Assembly (NCBI GenBank): GCA_016779605.1
Contig: JADHNH010000002.1
Span: 1 to 64,000, forward strand
Length of the DNA: 64,000 bases
Direction: 5' to 3'
From: Nevskia sp.
GTDB lineage: Bacteria > Pseudomonadota > Gammaproteobacteria > Nevskiales > Nevskiaceae
The position numbers and the translations under genes are program-made. Numbering within the stretch: position 1 is the stretch's first letter; each line of letters begins with the position of its first letter. The notes below the pieces were generated by a model. That model ran no database searches, was not told the DNA's origin, and saw nothing but the letters and a program-made list of their open reading frames with translations. Below, one piece after another: positions 1-7,510 of the stretch.

Positions 1-324
1 CCGGCCCCCGCGGTTTACCTGGAGCTGACGCCGGCGTTCGTGGTCAACCTGGCCGACGACGAGGCGATGCGCTTCCTGCAGGTCGAGGTGCAGGTCATGG
101 CGCGCGATCCCAAGGTGATCGACGCCGCCAAGGAGCACATGCCGCGCATCCGCAACGCGCTGCTGATGCTGTTCGGCCAGCAGCACTTCCACGACCTCGG
201 CACGCGCGAATCCAAGGAGGGCCTGCAGAAGAAGGCGCTGGACGAGGTGCAGAAGACGCTCGACGCCGAGGGCGCGCCGTCGCAGGTCGAGGCGGTCTAC
301 TTCACCAGCTTCGTCATGCAGTGA
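1..324 (+). CDS. fliL: FliL, flagellar basal-body protein (C-terminal part)
   Basis: This is the 3' end of a gene that begins before the window; the frame is open from base 1. About 107 residues remain. They contain the FliL-like periplasmic pattern: a strand (FLQVEVQVMARDP), a helical stretch with IRNALLMLFGQQ, and the tail VEAVYFTSFVMQ. FliL is a single-pass inner-membrane protein around the stator that supports torque at high load. The TGA overlaps the GTG start of fliM (GTGA), as expected for a translationally coupled fliLMNOPQR operon. The TM segment lies outside the window. Confidence 0.9.
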   Translation, partial: PAPAVYLELTPAFVVNLADDEAMRFLQVEVQVMARDPKVIDAAKEHMPRIRNALLMLFGQQHFHDLGTRESKEGLQKKALDEVQKTLDAEGAPSQVEAVYFTSFVMQ

Positions 325-1334
325 GCCCGCCGGTGCAAGAACTTCTCTCCCAGGACGAAATCGACGCGCTGCTGCACGGCGTCGACAGCGGCGCGGTCGA
401 CACCGAGCAGCCGCCGCCCGCGCCGGGCGAGGTGCGCTCCTACGACTTCACCACGCAGGACCGCATCATCCGCGGGCGCATGCCCACGCTGGAGATGATC
501 AACGAGCGCTTCGCGCGCCTGTTCCGCATCGCCCTGTTCAACATGATGCGGCGCACGCCCGAGCTCACCGTGCTGGGCATGGAAATGTCCAAGTTCAACG
601 AGTACACGCACTCGCTCTACGTGCCCACCAGCCTGAGCATGGTGCGGATCAAGCCGCTGCGCGGCACCGCGCTGTTCGTGTTCGAGCCCAAGCTGGTGTT
701 CGCCTTCGTCGACAACTTCTTCGGCGGCGACGGCCGCTACGCGGCCAAGCTGGAAGGGCGCGATTTCACCCCGGCGGAAACGCGCGTGATCCAGCTGCTG
801 ATCCAGCAGGCCTTCCTCAACCTGCAGGAAGCCTGGTCGCCGGTGATGCCGCTGGAGTTCGAATACCTGCAATCCGAGGTCAACCCGCACTTCGCCAACA
901 TCGTGGCGCCGTCGGAGATCGTGGTGGTGTCCAAGTTCCGCATCGAGCTCGACGGCGGCGGCGGCGACCTGCACATCACGCTGCCGTACTCGATGATCGA
1001 GCCGGTGCGCGAGCAGCTCGACGCCGGCGTGCAGTCCGACCGCGCCGAGAAGGACGAGCGCTGGTCGCTGGCGCTGCGCGAGCAGATCCGCGACGCCGAG
1101 ATCGACCTCGACAGCGAGCTGCTGCGCACCACCGTCAACCTGCGCGAGCTGATGGGCCTGAAGCCCGGCGACGTCATCCCGATCAGCCCGCCCAAGTCGG
1201 TCGAGCTGCTGGTCGACGGGCTGCCGCTGTTCCGCGGCACCTTCGGCGTGGCCAACGGCTGCAACGCCGTGTGCATCACCGAAGTCGTGCGCCGCACCGC
1301 CACCTTCTCCTCCACCCCGGGGCATTTCCGATGA
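321..1334 (+). CDS. fliM: FliM, flagellar motor switch protein
   Basis: FliM is the C-ring protein that binds phospho-CheY and switches rotation. The product has 337 residues, the usual length. The N-terminal CheY-binding peptide is clear at residues 9-18 (LSQDEIDALL). The CheC-like middle domain follows, with the loop FFGGDG near residue 133, then a C-terminal SpoA domain (about 255-330, VNLRELMGLKPGDVIPI). The GTG start overlaps the fliL stop, and the fliM stop overlaps the fliN ATG, so translation is probably coupled. A very similar peptide occurs in the linker of the first CheA of this cluster (see findings). Confidence 0.97.
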   Translation: MSPPVQELLSQDEIDALLHGVDSGAVDTEQPPPAPGEVRSYDFTTQDRIIRGRMPTLEMINERFARLFRIALFNMMRRTPELTVLGMEMSKFNEYTHSLYVPTSLSMVRIKPLRGTALFVFEPKLVFAFVDNFFGGDGRYAAKLEGRDFTPAETRVIQLLIQQAFLNLQEAWSPVMPLEFEYLQSEVNPHFANIVAPSEIVVVSKFRIELDGGGGDLHITLPYSMIEPVREQLDAGVQSDRAEKDERWSLALREQIRDAEIDLDSELLRTTVNLRELMGLKPGDVIPISPPKSVELLVDGLPLFRGTFGVANGCNAVCITEVVRRTATFSSTPGHFR

Positions 1335-1714
1335 GCAATCCCAATCCCGCCGGCGCGCCTCCGGCCGGCGCTCCGCCGCAGGGCGGCGGCAACGACTACG
1401 CGCGCGCCTCGTTCCAGCCGCTGCCCAACGACGGCGGCAAGCCGACCGGCGGCGAGCTCAACCTCGACGTGCTGCTCGACGTGGCGGTGTCGCTGTCGCT
1501 CGAAGTGGGGCGCGCGCGCCTGCCGATCCGCACCCTGCTGCAGCTCAACCAGGGCTCGGTGGTGGAACTGGAGCGCGCCGCCGGCGAGCCGCTGGATGTG
1601 TATGCCAACGGCACGCTCATCGCCCATGGCGAGGTGGTGGTGGTCAACGAAAAATTCGGCGTGCGCCTCATCGACGTGGTGAGCCCGGCCGAGCGCATCC
1701 GCAAGCTGCGGTGA
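1331..1714 (+). CDS. fliN: FliN, flagellar motor switch protein
   Basis: FliN forms the lower C-ring with FliM and helps dock the export ATPase complex. The 127-residue product has a Gly/Pro/Ala-rich, poorly conserved N-terminus of about 45 residues. A SpoA (surface presentation of antigens) domain follows: NLDVLLDVAVSLSLEVGR, then LLQLNQGSVVELERAAGEPLDVYANG, ending VVNEKFGVRLIDVVSPAERI. The ATG at 1331 overlaps the fliM stop (ATGA). A longer frame reaching upstream into fliM is not used, because the overlap start fits the operon pattern. Confidence 0.96.
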   Translation: MSNPNPAGAPPAGAPPQGGGNDYARASFQPLPNDGGKPTGGELNLDVLLDVAVSLSLEVGRARLPIRTLLQLNQGSVVELERAAGEPLDVYANGTLIAHGEVVVVNEKFGVRLIDVVSPAERIRKLR

Positions 1715-2100
1715 GCGCCGCCGCGCCCGTGGCCGCCGCCCTGGCCGCTTCCTCGGCAGCGCCCCTGTCCGCTGCCGGCGGCCTGGCGCAGACGGCGCTG
1801 AGCCTGGTGCTGGTGCTGGGCGCGATCTTCGCCCTGGCCTGGGTGCTGCGCCGGGTGCAAGGTTTCCGCGTCGCCGGCTCCGCCGCGCTGCAGGTGCAGG
1901 GCGGCCTGCAGGTCGGGCCCAAGGAGCGGGTGCTGTGGATCCAGGCGGGCGGGGCGCACCTGCTGATCGGCGTGGCCCCGGGCCGCGTGCAGACGCTGCA
2001 CGTGTTCGACCAGGCGCCGCCGGCACTGCCGGTCGGGCCGGCCGGCGCAGGATTTTCCGAGGCCTTGCGCAAGGTCATGCGCGGCCAGACGCCGCCATGA
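1711..2100 (+). CDS. fliO: FliO, flagellar export apparatus assembly protein
   Basis: FliO is a small membrane protein that helps assemble the FliP ring of the flagellar type III export gate. The product has 129 residues. One hydrophobic segment lies at about 27-46 (LAQTALSLVLVLGAIFALAW), with a short cytoplasmic domain behind it (LRRVQGFRV...LGPKERVLWIQAGGAHLLIGVAPGRVQTLHVF) that matches the FliO pattern. The alanine-rich N-terminus is periplasmic. The GTG start overlaps the fliN stop. FliO diverges quickly, so position between fliN and fliP is part of the evidence. Confidence 0.9.
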   Translation: MSAAAPVAAALAASSAAPLSAAGGLAQTALSLVLVLGAIFALAWVLRRVQGFRVAGSAALQVQGGLQVGPKERVLWIQAGGAHLLIGVAPGRVQTLHVFDQAPPALPVGPAGAGFSEALRKVMRGQTPP

Positions 2101-2918
2101 GCGGCGCCGGAGTCACGATGCCGCCGCGCAACGACGCGGGCCGGCGGCCCCGCTTGGCCGGCGTGCTGCGGGCGGTTGCCGGCCTCGCCGCCGCTGGCGC
2201 CGGGCTGCTGTGCGTCAGCGCGCCGGCGCTGGCTGCCGGAATACCGGGCGTCACCGCCACGCCGGCGGCGGGCGGCGGCAGCAACTACAGCGTGAGCATC
2301 CAGCTGCTCCTGGCAATGACCGCGCTGACGCTGCTGCCGGCGGCGCTGATGACGATGACCGCGTTCACCCGCATCGCCGTCGTGCTGGGCCTGCTGCGCC
2401 AGGCGCTCGGCACCGGCAACACGCCGTCGAACCAGATCCTGCTCGGGCTGGCGCTGTTCCTCACCCTGTTCGTGATGGCGCCCACCGGCGACCGCGTCTA
2501 CGCCGACGCGGTCAAGCCGTACGTCGACGGCAAGCTGGAGTTCGAGCCGGCGCTGGCGGCGGCGGCCAGGCCGATGCGCAGCTTCATGCTGGCGCAGACG
2601 CGCAGCGCGGACCTGATGACGTTTGCCCGCATCGCCGGCCGCGGCCCGTTCGCCAGCACCGACGAGGTGCCCTTCACCGTGCTGGCGGCGGCCTACATGA
2701 CCAGCGAGCTGACCACCGCTTTCCACATCGGCTTCATGCTGTTCATCCCGTTCGTGGTGATCGACCTGGTGGTGGCCAGCGTGCTGATGAGCATGGGCAT
2801 GATGATGCTCTCGCCGATGCTGATCTCGCTGCCGTTCAAGCTGATGCTGTTCGTCCTGGTCGACGGCTGGGCCCTGGTGATGGGCTCGCTCGCGGCCAGC
2901 TTCCAGGTCGCCGCCTGA
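2097..2918 (+). CDS. fliP: FliP, flagellar export gate protein
   Basis: FliP is a core subunit of the FliPQR export gate in the inner membrane. The product has 273 residues. A cleavable signal peptide ends near residue 47 (CVSAPALAA). Family hallmarks follow: TALTLLPAALMTMTAFTRI, LRQALGTGNTPSNQILLGLALFLT, and the C-terminal SVLMSMGMMMLSPMLISLPFKLMLFVLVDGW region. The ATG overlaps the fliO stop by four bases (ATGA). The N-terminus before the signal core is long and Arg-rich, and Met8 is an alternative start. A 22-base gap leads to fliQ. Confidence 0.97.
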   Translation: MSGAGVTMPPRNDAGRRPRLAGVLRAVAGLAAAGAGLLCVSAPALAAGIPGVTATPAAGGGSNYSVSIQLLLAMTALTLLPAALMTMTAFTRIAVVLGLLRQALGTGNTPSNQILLGLALFLTLFVMAPTGDRVYADAVKPYVDGKLEFEPALAAAARPMRSFMLAQTRSADLMTFARIAGRGPFASTDEVPFTVLAAAYMTSELTTAFHIGFMLFIPFVVIDLVVASVLMSMGMMMLSPMLISLPFKLMLFVLVDGWALVMGSLAASFQVAA

Positions 2919-2940
2919 GCCCGCGCCGTCGCAACGCCCC

Positions 2941-3210
2941 ATGACCCCCGAATCCGTACTCACGATGGGCCAGCAGGCGCTGCAGCTCGCGCTGCTGCTG
3001 GCCGCGCCGCTGCTGCTGGCTTCGCTGGCGGTCGGCCTGCTGGTCGGCGTGTTCCAGGCCGCCACCCAGATCAACGAGATGACCCTGTCGTTCATCCCCA
3101 AGGTGCTGGCGATGGCGGTGACGCTGGCGCTGACCGGCCCCTGGATGCTGCAGCTGCTCAGCGAATACACGCGCCAGCTCATCGAGAGCATCCCTGCGCT
3201 GGTGCGCTAG
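2941..3210 (+). CDS. fliQ: FliQ, flagellar export gate protein
   Basis: FliQ is a small two-helix membrane subunit of the FliPQR gate. The 89 residues match the normal size. TM segments are at about 16-40 (ALQLALLLAAPLLLASLAVGLLVG) and 52-72. The family motif LLVGVFQAATQINEMTLSFIPK is present. The ATG is at 2941. The stop codon sits in the centre of a 24-base perfect palindrome and is followed by a large heptad-repeat hairpin, which breaks the otherwise overlapping gene chain before fliR. Confidence 0.97.
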   Translation: MTPESVLTMGQQALQLALLLAAPLLLASLAVGLLVGVFQAATQINEMTLSFIPKVLAMAVTLALTGPWMLQLLSEYTRQLIESIPALVR

Positions 3211-3220
3211 CGCACCAGCG
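3197..3220. repeat. Perfect palindrome spanning the fliQ stop codon
   Basis: Bases 3197-3206 (CGCTGGTGCG) and 3211-3220 (CGCACCAGCG) are exact inverted copies around a CTAG centre that contains the TAG stop of fliQ. In RNA this gives a 10-bp GC-rich stem with a tetraloop, directly in front of the heptad-repeat hairpin. It could slow ribosomes, protect the upstream message or act in partial termination. There is no T-run. Confidence 0.75.
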
Positions 3221-3303
3221 CGGGAATCGGGAATGGAGAATCGGGAATCGTAAAAACCGTGCTTTGCAACACCCGATTCTCGATTCCCCATTCTCGATTC
3301 CCG
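3221..3303. repeat. Heptad-repeat hairpin, GGGAATC family, copy 1
   Basis: The left arm 3221-3250 is four tandem heptads of the type CGGGAAT (one degenerate, GGAGAAT). The right arm 3274-3303 is its inverted copy with 3 mismatches in 30. The 23-base loop is unrelated sequence. A second copy of the same design lies at 14009-14095. Both sit in short gaps inside the flagellar-chemotaxis cluster. This looks like a dispersed REP-type element. Confidence 0.85.
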
Positions 3304-3313
3304 TGCTGACGCC

Positions 3314-4093
3314 ATGACCATCACCGAAGCCGCCTTGTCGGCCTGGTACCAGTCCTACTTCTGGCCGTTCCTGCGCATCGGCGGGCTGGTGCTGGCCGCG
3401 CCGCTGTTCAGCGCGCAGGCGGTGCCGCCGCGGGTGCGCCTGATGCTGGCCCTGGCCCTGTCGGTGGCGCTGGCGCCGCTGCTGCCGGCAACGGCGGCGC
3501 TGGCATCGTTCAGCGCGCCGTGGTGGCTGGAAATCGGCCGCGAGCTGGCCGTCGGCGTGGGCCTGGGCCTGCTGCTGCAGCTGGTGTTCGAAGCGGTGAT
3601 GCTGGCCGGCGAGCTGGTGTCGTACGGCATGGGACTGGGCTTCGCCCAGCTGGCCGACCCGCTGCACGGCGCCAGCGCGCCGATGCTGGGGCAGTTCTAC
3701 CAGGTGTTCGCCGCGCTGCTGTTCTTCAGCCTCGGCGGGCACCTGCACCTGGTGCAGATGGTCGCGGACAGCTTCCAGCGGGTGCCGGCCGGCCAGGCCG
3801 TGCCGACGGCGGCTTCGTTCCTGGCCGTCGCCAGCGGCGGCGGCAGCATGTTCGCCGGCGCGCTGCAGATCGCCCTGCCGGCGGTGGCGGCCCTGCTGCT
3901 GGTGAACATCGCCTTCGGCGTGATGAACCGCAGCGCACCGGCCTTGAACATGCTTTCCATCGGTTTCCCGCTGTCCCTGGTGGTCGGGCTGGTGCTGCTG
4001 CGCCTCACCATTGCGCAACTGCAGCCGGTGCTGGTGGCGATGCTGGACCAGGCCTGGGCGTCCGCCGCGGGCTGGACCCAGGACCTGCGCTGA
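3314..4093 (+). CDS. fliR: FliR, flagellar export gate protein
   Basis: FliR completes the FliPQR export gate. The 259-residue protein is almost entirely hydrophobic, with about six TM segments. Family features include FWPFLRIGGLVLAAPLFSAQAVPPRVRLMLA at the N-terminus, the GELVSYGMGLGFAQLADP stretch and MNRSAPALNMLSIGFPLSLVVGL near the C-terminus. The ATG at 3314 follows the repeat hairpin directly, so its ribosome-binding region abuts the repeat. The flhB ATG lies one base past the stop. Confidence 0.97.
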   Translation: MTITEAALSAWYQSYFWPFLRIGGLVLAAPLFSAQAVPPRVRLMLALALSVALAPLLPATAALASFSAPWWLEIGRELAVGVGLGLLLQLVFEAVMLAGELVSYGMGLGFAQLADPLHGASAPMLGQFYQVFAALLFFSLGGHLHLVQMVADSFQRVPAGQAVPTAASFLAVASGGGSMFAGALQIALPAVAALLLVNIAFGVMNRSAPALNMLSIGFPLSLVVGLVLLRLTIAQLQPVLVAMLDQAWASAAGWTQDLR

Positions 4094-4094
4094 A

Positions 4095-5234
4095 ATGTCC
4101 GCCGGCGCGCAGGACCGCACCGAACGGGCGACACCGCAGCGGCGGCGCGAGGCGCGCAAGCGCGGCCAGGTGCCGCGCTCGCGCGAGCTGTCGGCGGCGG
4201 CGGTGGTGGGCGCGGGTGTGCTGGGCGTAGTCGGCGCCGGCGCGCACCTGGGCCGCGGCGCCGTGCGGCTGATGCGGCGCGCGCTGGACCTCGGCGCGCT
4301 GGACCTGGCGCATCCCGACCGCCTGCCGGCGCAGCTCGGCCGGGTGCTGACGGAAGGCCTGATGCTGGCGGCGCCGCTGTTCGCGGCGACGTTCTGTGCC
4401 GCCCTGGTGGCGCCGCTGGCGCTGGGCGGCTGGAACCTGAGTGCCGGGGCCTTGCGCCCGGATTTTTCGCGCCTCAACCCGTTCAGCGGCCTCGGCCGCA
4501 TGTTTTCCGGCCAGGCCGCGGTGGAGCTGGCCAAGGGCCTGGCCAAGGTCGCCTGCATCGGCGGCGTGGCGGCGGTCTACCTGTGGCGCGAACGCGGCGC
4601 GCTGGTCGCCCTGGCCGGCGAGCCGGTGCAGCACGGCATCGCCGACGCCGCCGCGCTGGTGGCCGGCGCGTTCGCCTGGCTGGCCGCCGCGCTGCTGCTG
4701 ATCGCCGCCGTCGATGCGCCGTACCAGCTGTGGAGCTACGCGCGCCGGCTGCGCATGTCGCGGCAGGAAGTGCGCGACGAGCTCAAGCAGAGCGAAGGCC
4801 GGCCCGAGGTGAAGGCGCGCATCCGCCGGCTGCAGCACGAGGTGGCCAGGCGCCGCATGATGGAAAAGATTCCGTCGGCCGACGTCGTCGTCACCAATCC
4901 GACGCACTACGCGGTGGCGCTGAAGTACCGCGGCGAGGAGATGCGCGCGCCGCGGGTGGTGGCCAAGGGCGCCGGCGAGATCGCCGCGCGCATCCGCGAG
5001 CTCGCGCGCGAGCACCGCGTGCCGCAGGTTTCAGCGCCGCCGCTGGCGCGTGCGCTGTACCGCGGCGTGGACCTGGACCAGGAAATCCCGGCCAACCTGT
5101 ATGCCGCGGTGGCGCGCGTGCTGACCTACGTCTACCAGCTGCGCAACTGGCGCGGCGGCCGCGCGCCGGCCGCGCCGGTGATCGACGCGGTGCCCGGCGG
5201 CGAACCGGACGAGTCCTGGGGACACTCTGAATAA
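4095..5234 (+). CDS. flhB: FlhB, flagellar export switch protein
   Basis: FlhB controls the change of export substrate from rod/hook to filament. The product has 379 residues: a charged N-terminus (DRTERATPQRRREARKRGQVPRSREL), four TM segments to about residue 206, and a cytoplasmic domain. The autocleavage motif NPTH is at residues 268-271 (VVVTNPTHYAVALKY). The chosen ATG at 4095 is one base after the fliR stop. A frame extending upstream would overlap fliR by 80 bases and lacks the conserved N-terminus. The stop lies inside the first of four consecutive hairpins before flhA. Confidence 0.97.
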   Translation: MSAGAQDRTERATPQRRREARKRGQVPRSRELSAAAVVGAGVLGVVGAGAHLGRGAVRLMRRALDLGALDLAHPDRLPAQLGRVLTEGLMLAAPLFAATFCAALVAPLALGGWNLSAGALRPDFSRLNPFSGLGRMFSGQAAVELAKGLAKVACIGGVAAVYLWRERGALVALAGEPVQHGIADAAALVAGAFAWLAAALLLIAAVDAPYQLWSYARRLRMSRQEVRDELKQSEGRPEVKARIRRLQHEVARRRMMEKIPSADVVVTNPTHYAVALKYRGEEMRAPRVVAKGAGEIAARIRELAREHRVPQVSAPPLARALYRGVDLDQEIPANLYAAVARVLTYVYQLRNWRGGRAPAAPVIDAVPGGEPDESWGHSE

Positions 5235-5373
5235 GTCCATCCTGGACTTAATTCAGAGGACGGCCGTCGAAAAGTGTGATTTTCAACGGCCTTCCCATTC
5301 AATGGCTTGCGCCATTGAATGGGTTGGGCCATCCCTGGCTCAAGCGGGAAGCTTTGATTAATCAGAGCTTCCC
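5225..5373. repeat. Cluster of four hairpins between flhB and flhA
   Basis: Four inverted repeats follow each other: 5225-5239 with 5243-5258 (AAGTCCA/TGGACTT, includes the flhB stop); 5262-5273 with 5280-5291 (one mismatch in 12); 5294-5306 with 5311-5323 (13 bp, perfect, loop TTGC); and 5346-5359 with 5360-5373 (one mismatch in 14, no loop). A short GGCCA-TCCC-TGGCT stem lies near 5327-5341. The layout suggests a composite repetitive element that could form a compact RNA structure. Confidence 0.8.
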
Positions 5374-5407
5374 TAGCCCGGAACTTGCAGCGGCCCCGGC
5401 GCCCGCC

Positions 5408-7474
5408 ATGAATCCGACATCCAGCCCCCTGTTGATGCGCCTGCGCCAGATCGGCGGCAGCGGCCTGGGCGCGCCGCTGCTGCTGATGGTGATCCTGGCC
5501 ATGATGGTGGTGCCGATGGCGCCGCTGGCCCTGGACCTGCTGTTCACCTTCAACATCGCGCTGGCCATCGTCATCCTGCTGGCGGTGGTGTACGTGCTGC
5601 GGCCGCTGGAGTTCTCCGCGTTTCCGACCGTTCTGCTGGTGGTGACCCTGCTGCGCCTGGCGCTGAACGTGGCCTCGGCGCGCGTCGTGCTGCTGCATGG
5701 CCACGAGGGCACGCACGCCGCCGGGCGGGTGATCCAGGCGTTCGGCGAATTCGTCGTCGGCGGCAACTACGCGGTCGGCTTCGTCGTGTTCGTGATCCTG
5801 ACCATCATCAACTTCATGGTCGTCACCAAGGGCGCCGAGCGCGTCTCCGAAGTGTCGGCGCGCTTCGTGCTGGACGCGCTGCCGGGCAAGCAGATGGCGA
5901 TCGACGCGGACCTGAACGCCGGCGTGCTGACGCGCGAGCAGGCCAAGGCGCGGCGCGAGGAGGTGCGCGAGGAAGCCGACTTCTACGGCTCCATGGACGG
6001 CGCCTCGAAGTTCGTGCGCGGCGACGCCATGGCCGGCATCCTGATCCTGGCGATCAACATCATCGGCGGCCTGCTGGTGGGCACGGTGCAGCACGGCCTG
6101 CCGGTGGCCGCGGCACTGAAGAACTACACCCTGCTGACCATCGGCGACGGCCTGGTGGCGCAGGTGCCCTCGCTGCTGCTGTCGACCTCGGTGGCGATCC
6201 TGGTGACGCGCATGTCGCGGCCGCAGGACATGACCCAGCAGCTCGTCGCGCAGGTGTTCGCCCAGCCGCGCGTGCTGGGCATCGCCGGCGCGGTGCTGGG
6301 CCTGACCGGCCTCATCCCGGGCATGCCGAACCTGGTGTTCCTCTCGCTCGCCGCCGGCTGCGGCGTCGCCGCCTGGCTGCGCGAGCGGCGCCGCCGGCAG
6401 GACGCGGTGGCGCCGCCGCCGAAGGCCGAGACGCCGCCGCCGGCCGAGCTGAGCTGGGACGACGTCACGCCGCAGGACGCGCTGGGCCTGGAAGTCGGCT
6501 ACCGGCTGATCCCGCTGGTCGACGTGCGGCAGGGCGGCGAGCTGATGGCGCGCATCAAGGGCGTGCGCAAGAAGCTCACCCAGGAGCTCGGCTTCCTGGT
6601 GCAGCCGGTGCATATCCGCGACAACCTCGAGCTGGCGCCCAACGCCTACCGCATCACCCTGCACGGCGTGCCGCTGGCCACCTCGCAGATCTACCCGGAC
6701 CGCGACCTGGCGCTCAACTCGGGACGGGTTTACGGCACCCTCAACGGCATCGCCGGCAAGGATCCGGCGTTCGGCCTGGACGCGACCTGGATCGAGCGCG
6801 GCGCGCGCGACCACGCGCAAACCCTGGGCTACACGGTGGTCGACGCCGCCACCGTGATCGCCACCCACCTGTCGCAGCTGGTCAAGGACCACGCGCCGGA
6901 CCTGCTGGGCCACGACGAGGCGCAGCAGCTGCTCAATGCGCTGGGCAAGACCGCGCCCAAGCTGGTGGAAGACCTGGTGCCCAAGGTGCTGCCGCTGGCG
7001 ACCTTCGTGCGCGTGCTGAAAAACCTGCTGGCCGAACGCGTGCCGATCCGCAACCTGCGCGGCATCGCCGAGGCTTTGGCGGAGGCGGCGCCGCGCAGTC
7101 AGGATCCCGTCGTCCTGGCGGGAGCCGTGCGGGTCGCGCTGCGGCGGCAAATCGTTCAGGAAATCAACGGTTTGGAAAATGAACTGCCGGTCATGACGCT
7201 GAGCCCGGGGCTGGAACGCGTGTTGCAGGACAGCCTGGCGAGCGGGGCGGCGGTGGTGGAGCCGGGCCTGGCCGAGCGGATGCAGCAGTCGATCGTCGAC
7301 AACGTGCAGCGGCAGAACAAGGCGGGCCAGCCGCCGGTGCTGCTGGTGCCGTCCGGGTTGCGGCCGCTGCTGGCGCGGTTCACGCGCCAGACGGTGCCCG
7401 ACCTGCACGTGCTGGCGTACGACGAGGTGCCGGAGGACCGGCGCGTGCGGATGGTCGGCGCGGTGGGTGGATGA
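5408..7474 (+). CDS. flhA: FlhA, flagellar export gate protein
   Basis: FlhA forms the nonameric export gate that uses the proton gradient and binds export substrates and chaperones. The 688-residue product has eight N-terminal TM segments (to about residue 325). The FHIPEP-family stretch covers FPTVLLVVTLLRLALNVASARVVL and PGKQMAIDADLNAGVLT. A cytoplasmic domain with LSWDDV...LGLEVGYRLIPLVD follows. The ATG at 5408 is chosen because upstream in-frame sequence is only the hairpin cluster. The next gene, flhF, starts 36 bases later behind a good GGAGG site. Confidence 0.97.
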   Translation: MNPTSSPLLMRLRQIGGSGLGAPLLLMVILAMMVVPMAPLALDLLFTFNIALAIVILLAVVYVLRPLEFSAFPTVLLVVTLLRLALNVASARVVLLHGHEGTHAAGRVIQAFGEFVVGGNYAVGFVVFVILTIINFMVVTKGAERVSEVSARFVLDALPGKQMAIDADLNAGVLTREQAKARREEVREEADFYGSMDGASKFVRGDAMAGILILAINIIGGLLVGTVQHGLPVAAALKNYTLLTIGDGLVAQVPSLLLSTSVAILVTRMSRPQDMTQQLVAQVFAQPRVLGIAGAVLGLTGLIPGMPNLVFLSLAAGCGVAAWLRERRRRQDAVAPPPKAETPPPAELSWDDVTPQDALGLEVGYRLIPLVDVRQGGELMARIKGVRKKLTQELGFLVQPVHIRDNLELAPNAYRITLHGVPLATSQIYPDRDLALNSGRVYGTLNGIAGKDPAFGLDATWIERGARDHAQTLGYTVVDAATVIATHLSQLVKDHAPDLLGHDEAQQLLNALGKTAPKLVEDLVPKVLPLATFVRVLKNLLAERVPIRNLRGIAEALAEAAPRSQDPVVLAGAVRVALRRQIVQEINGLENELPVMTLSPGLERVLQDSLASGAAVVEPGLAERMQQSIVDNVQRQNKAGQPPVLLVPSGLRPLLARFTRQTVPDLHVLAYDEVPEDRRVRMVGAVGG

Positions 7475-7510
7475 ACCTGCGGACTTTTCAATGAAGCATT
7501 GGAGGCCTGG

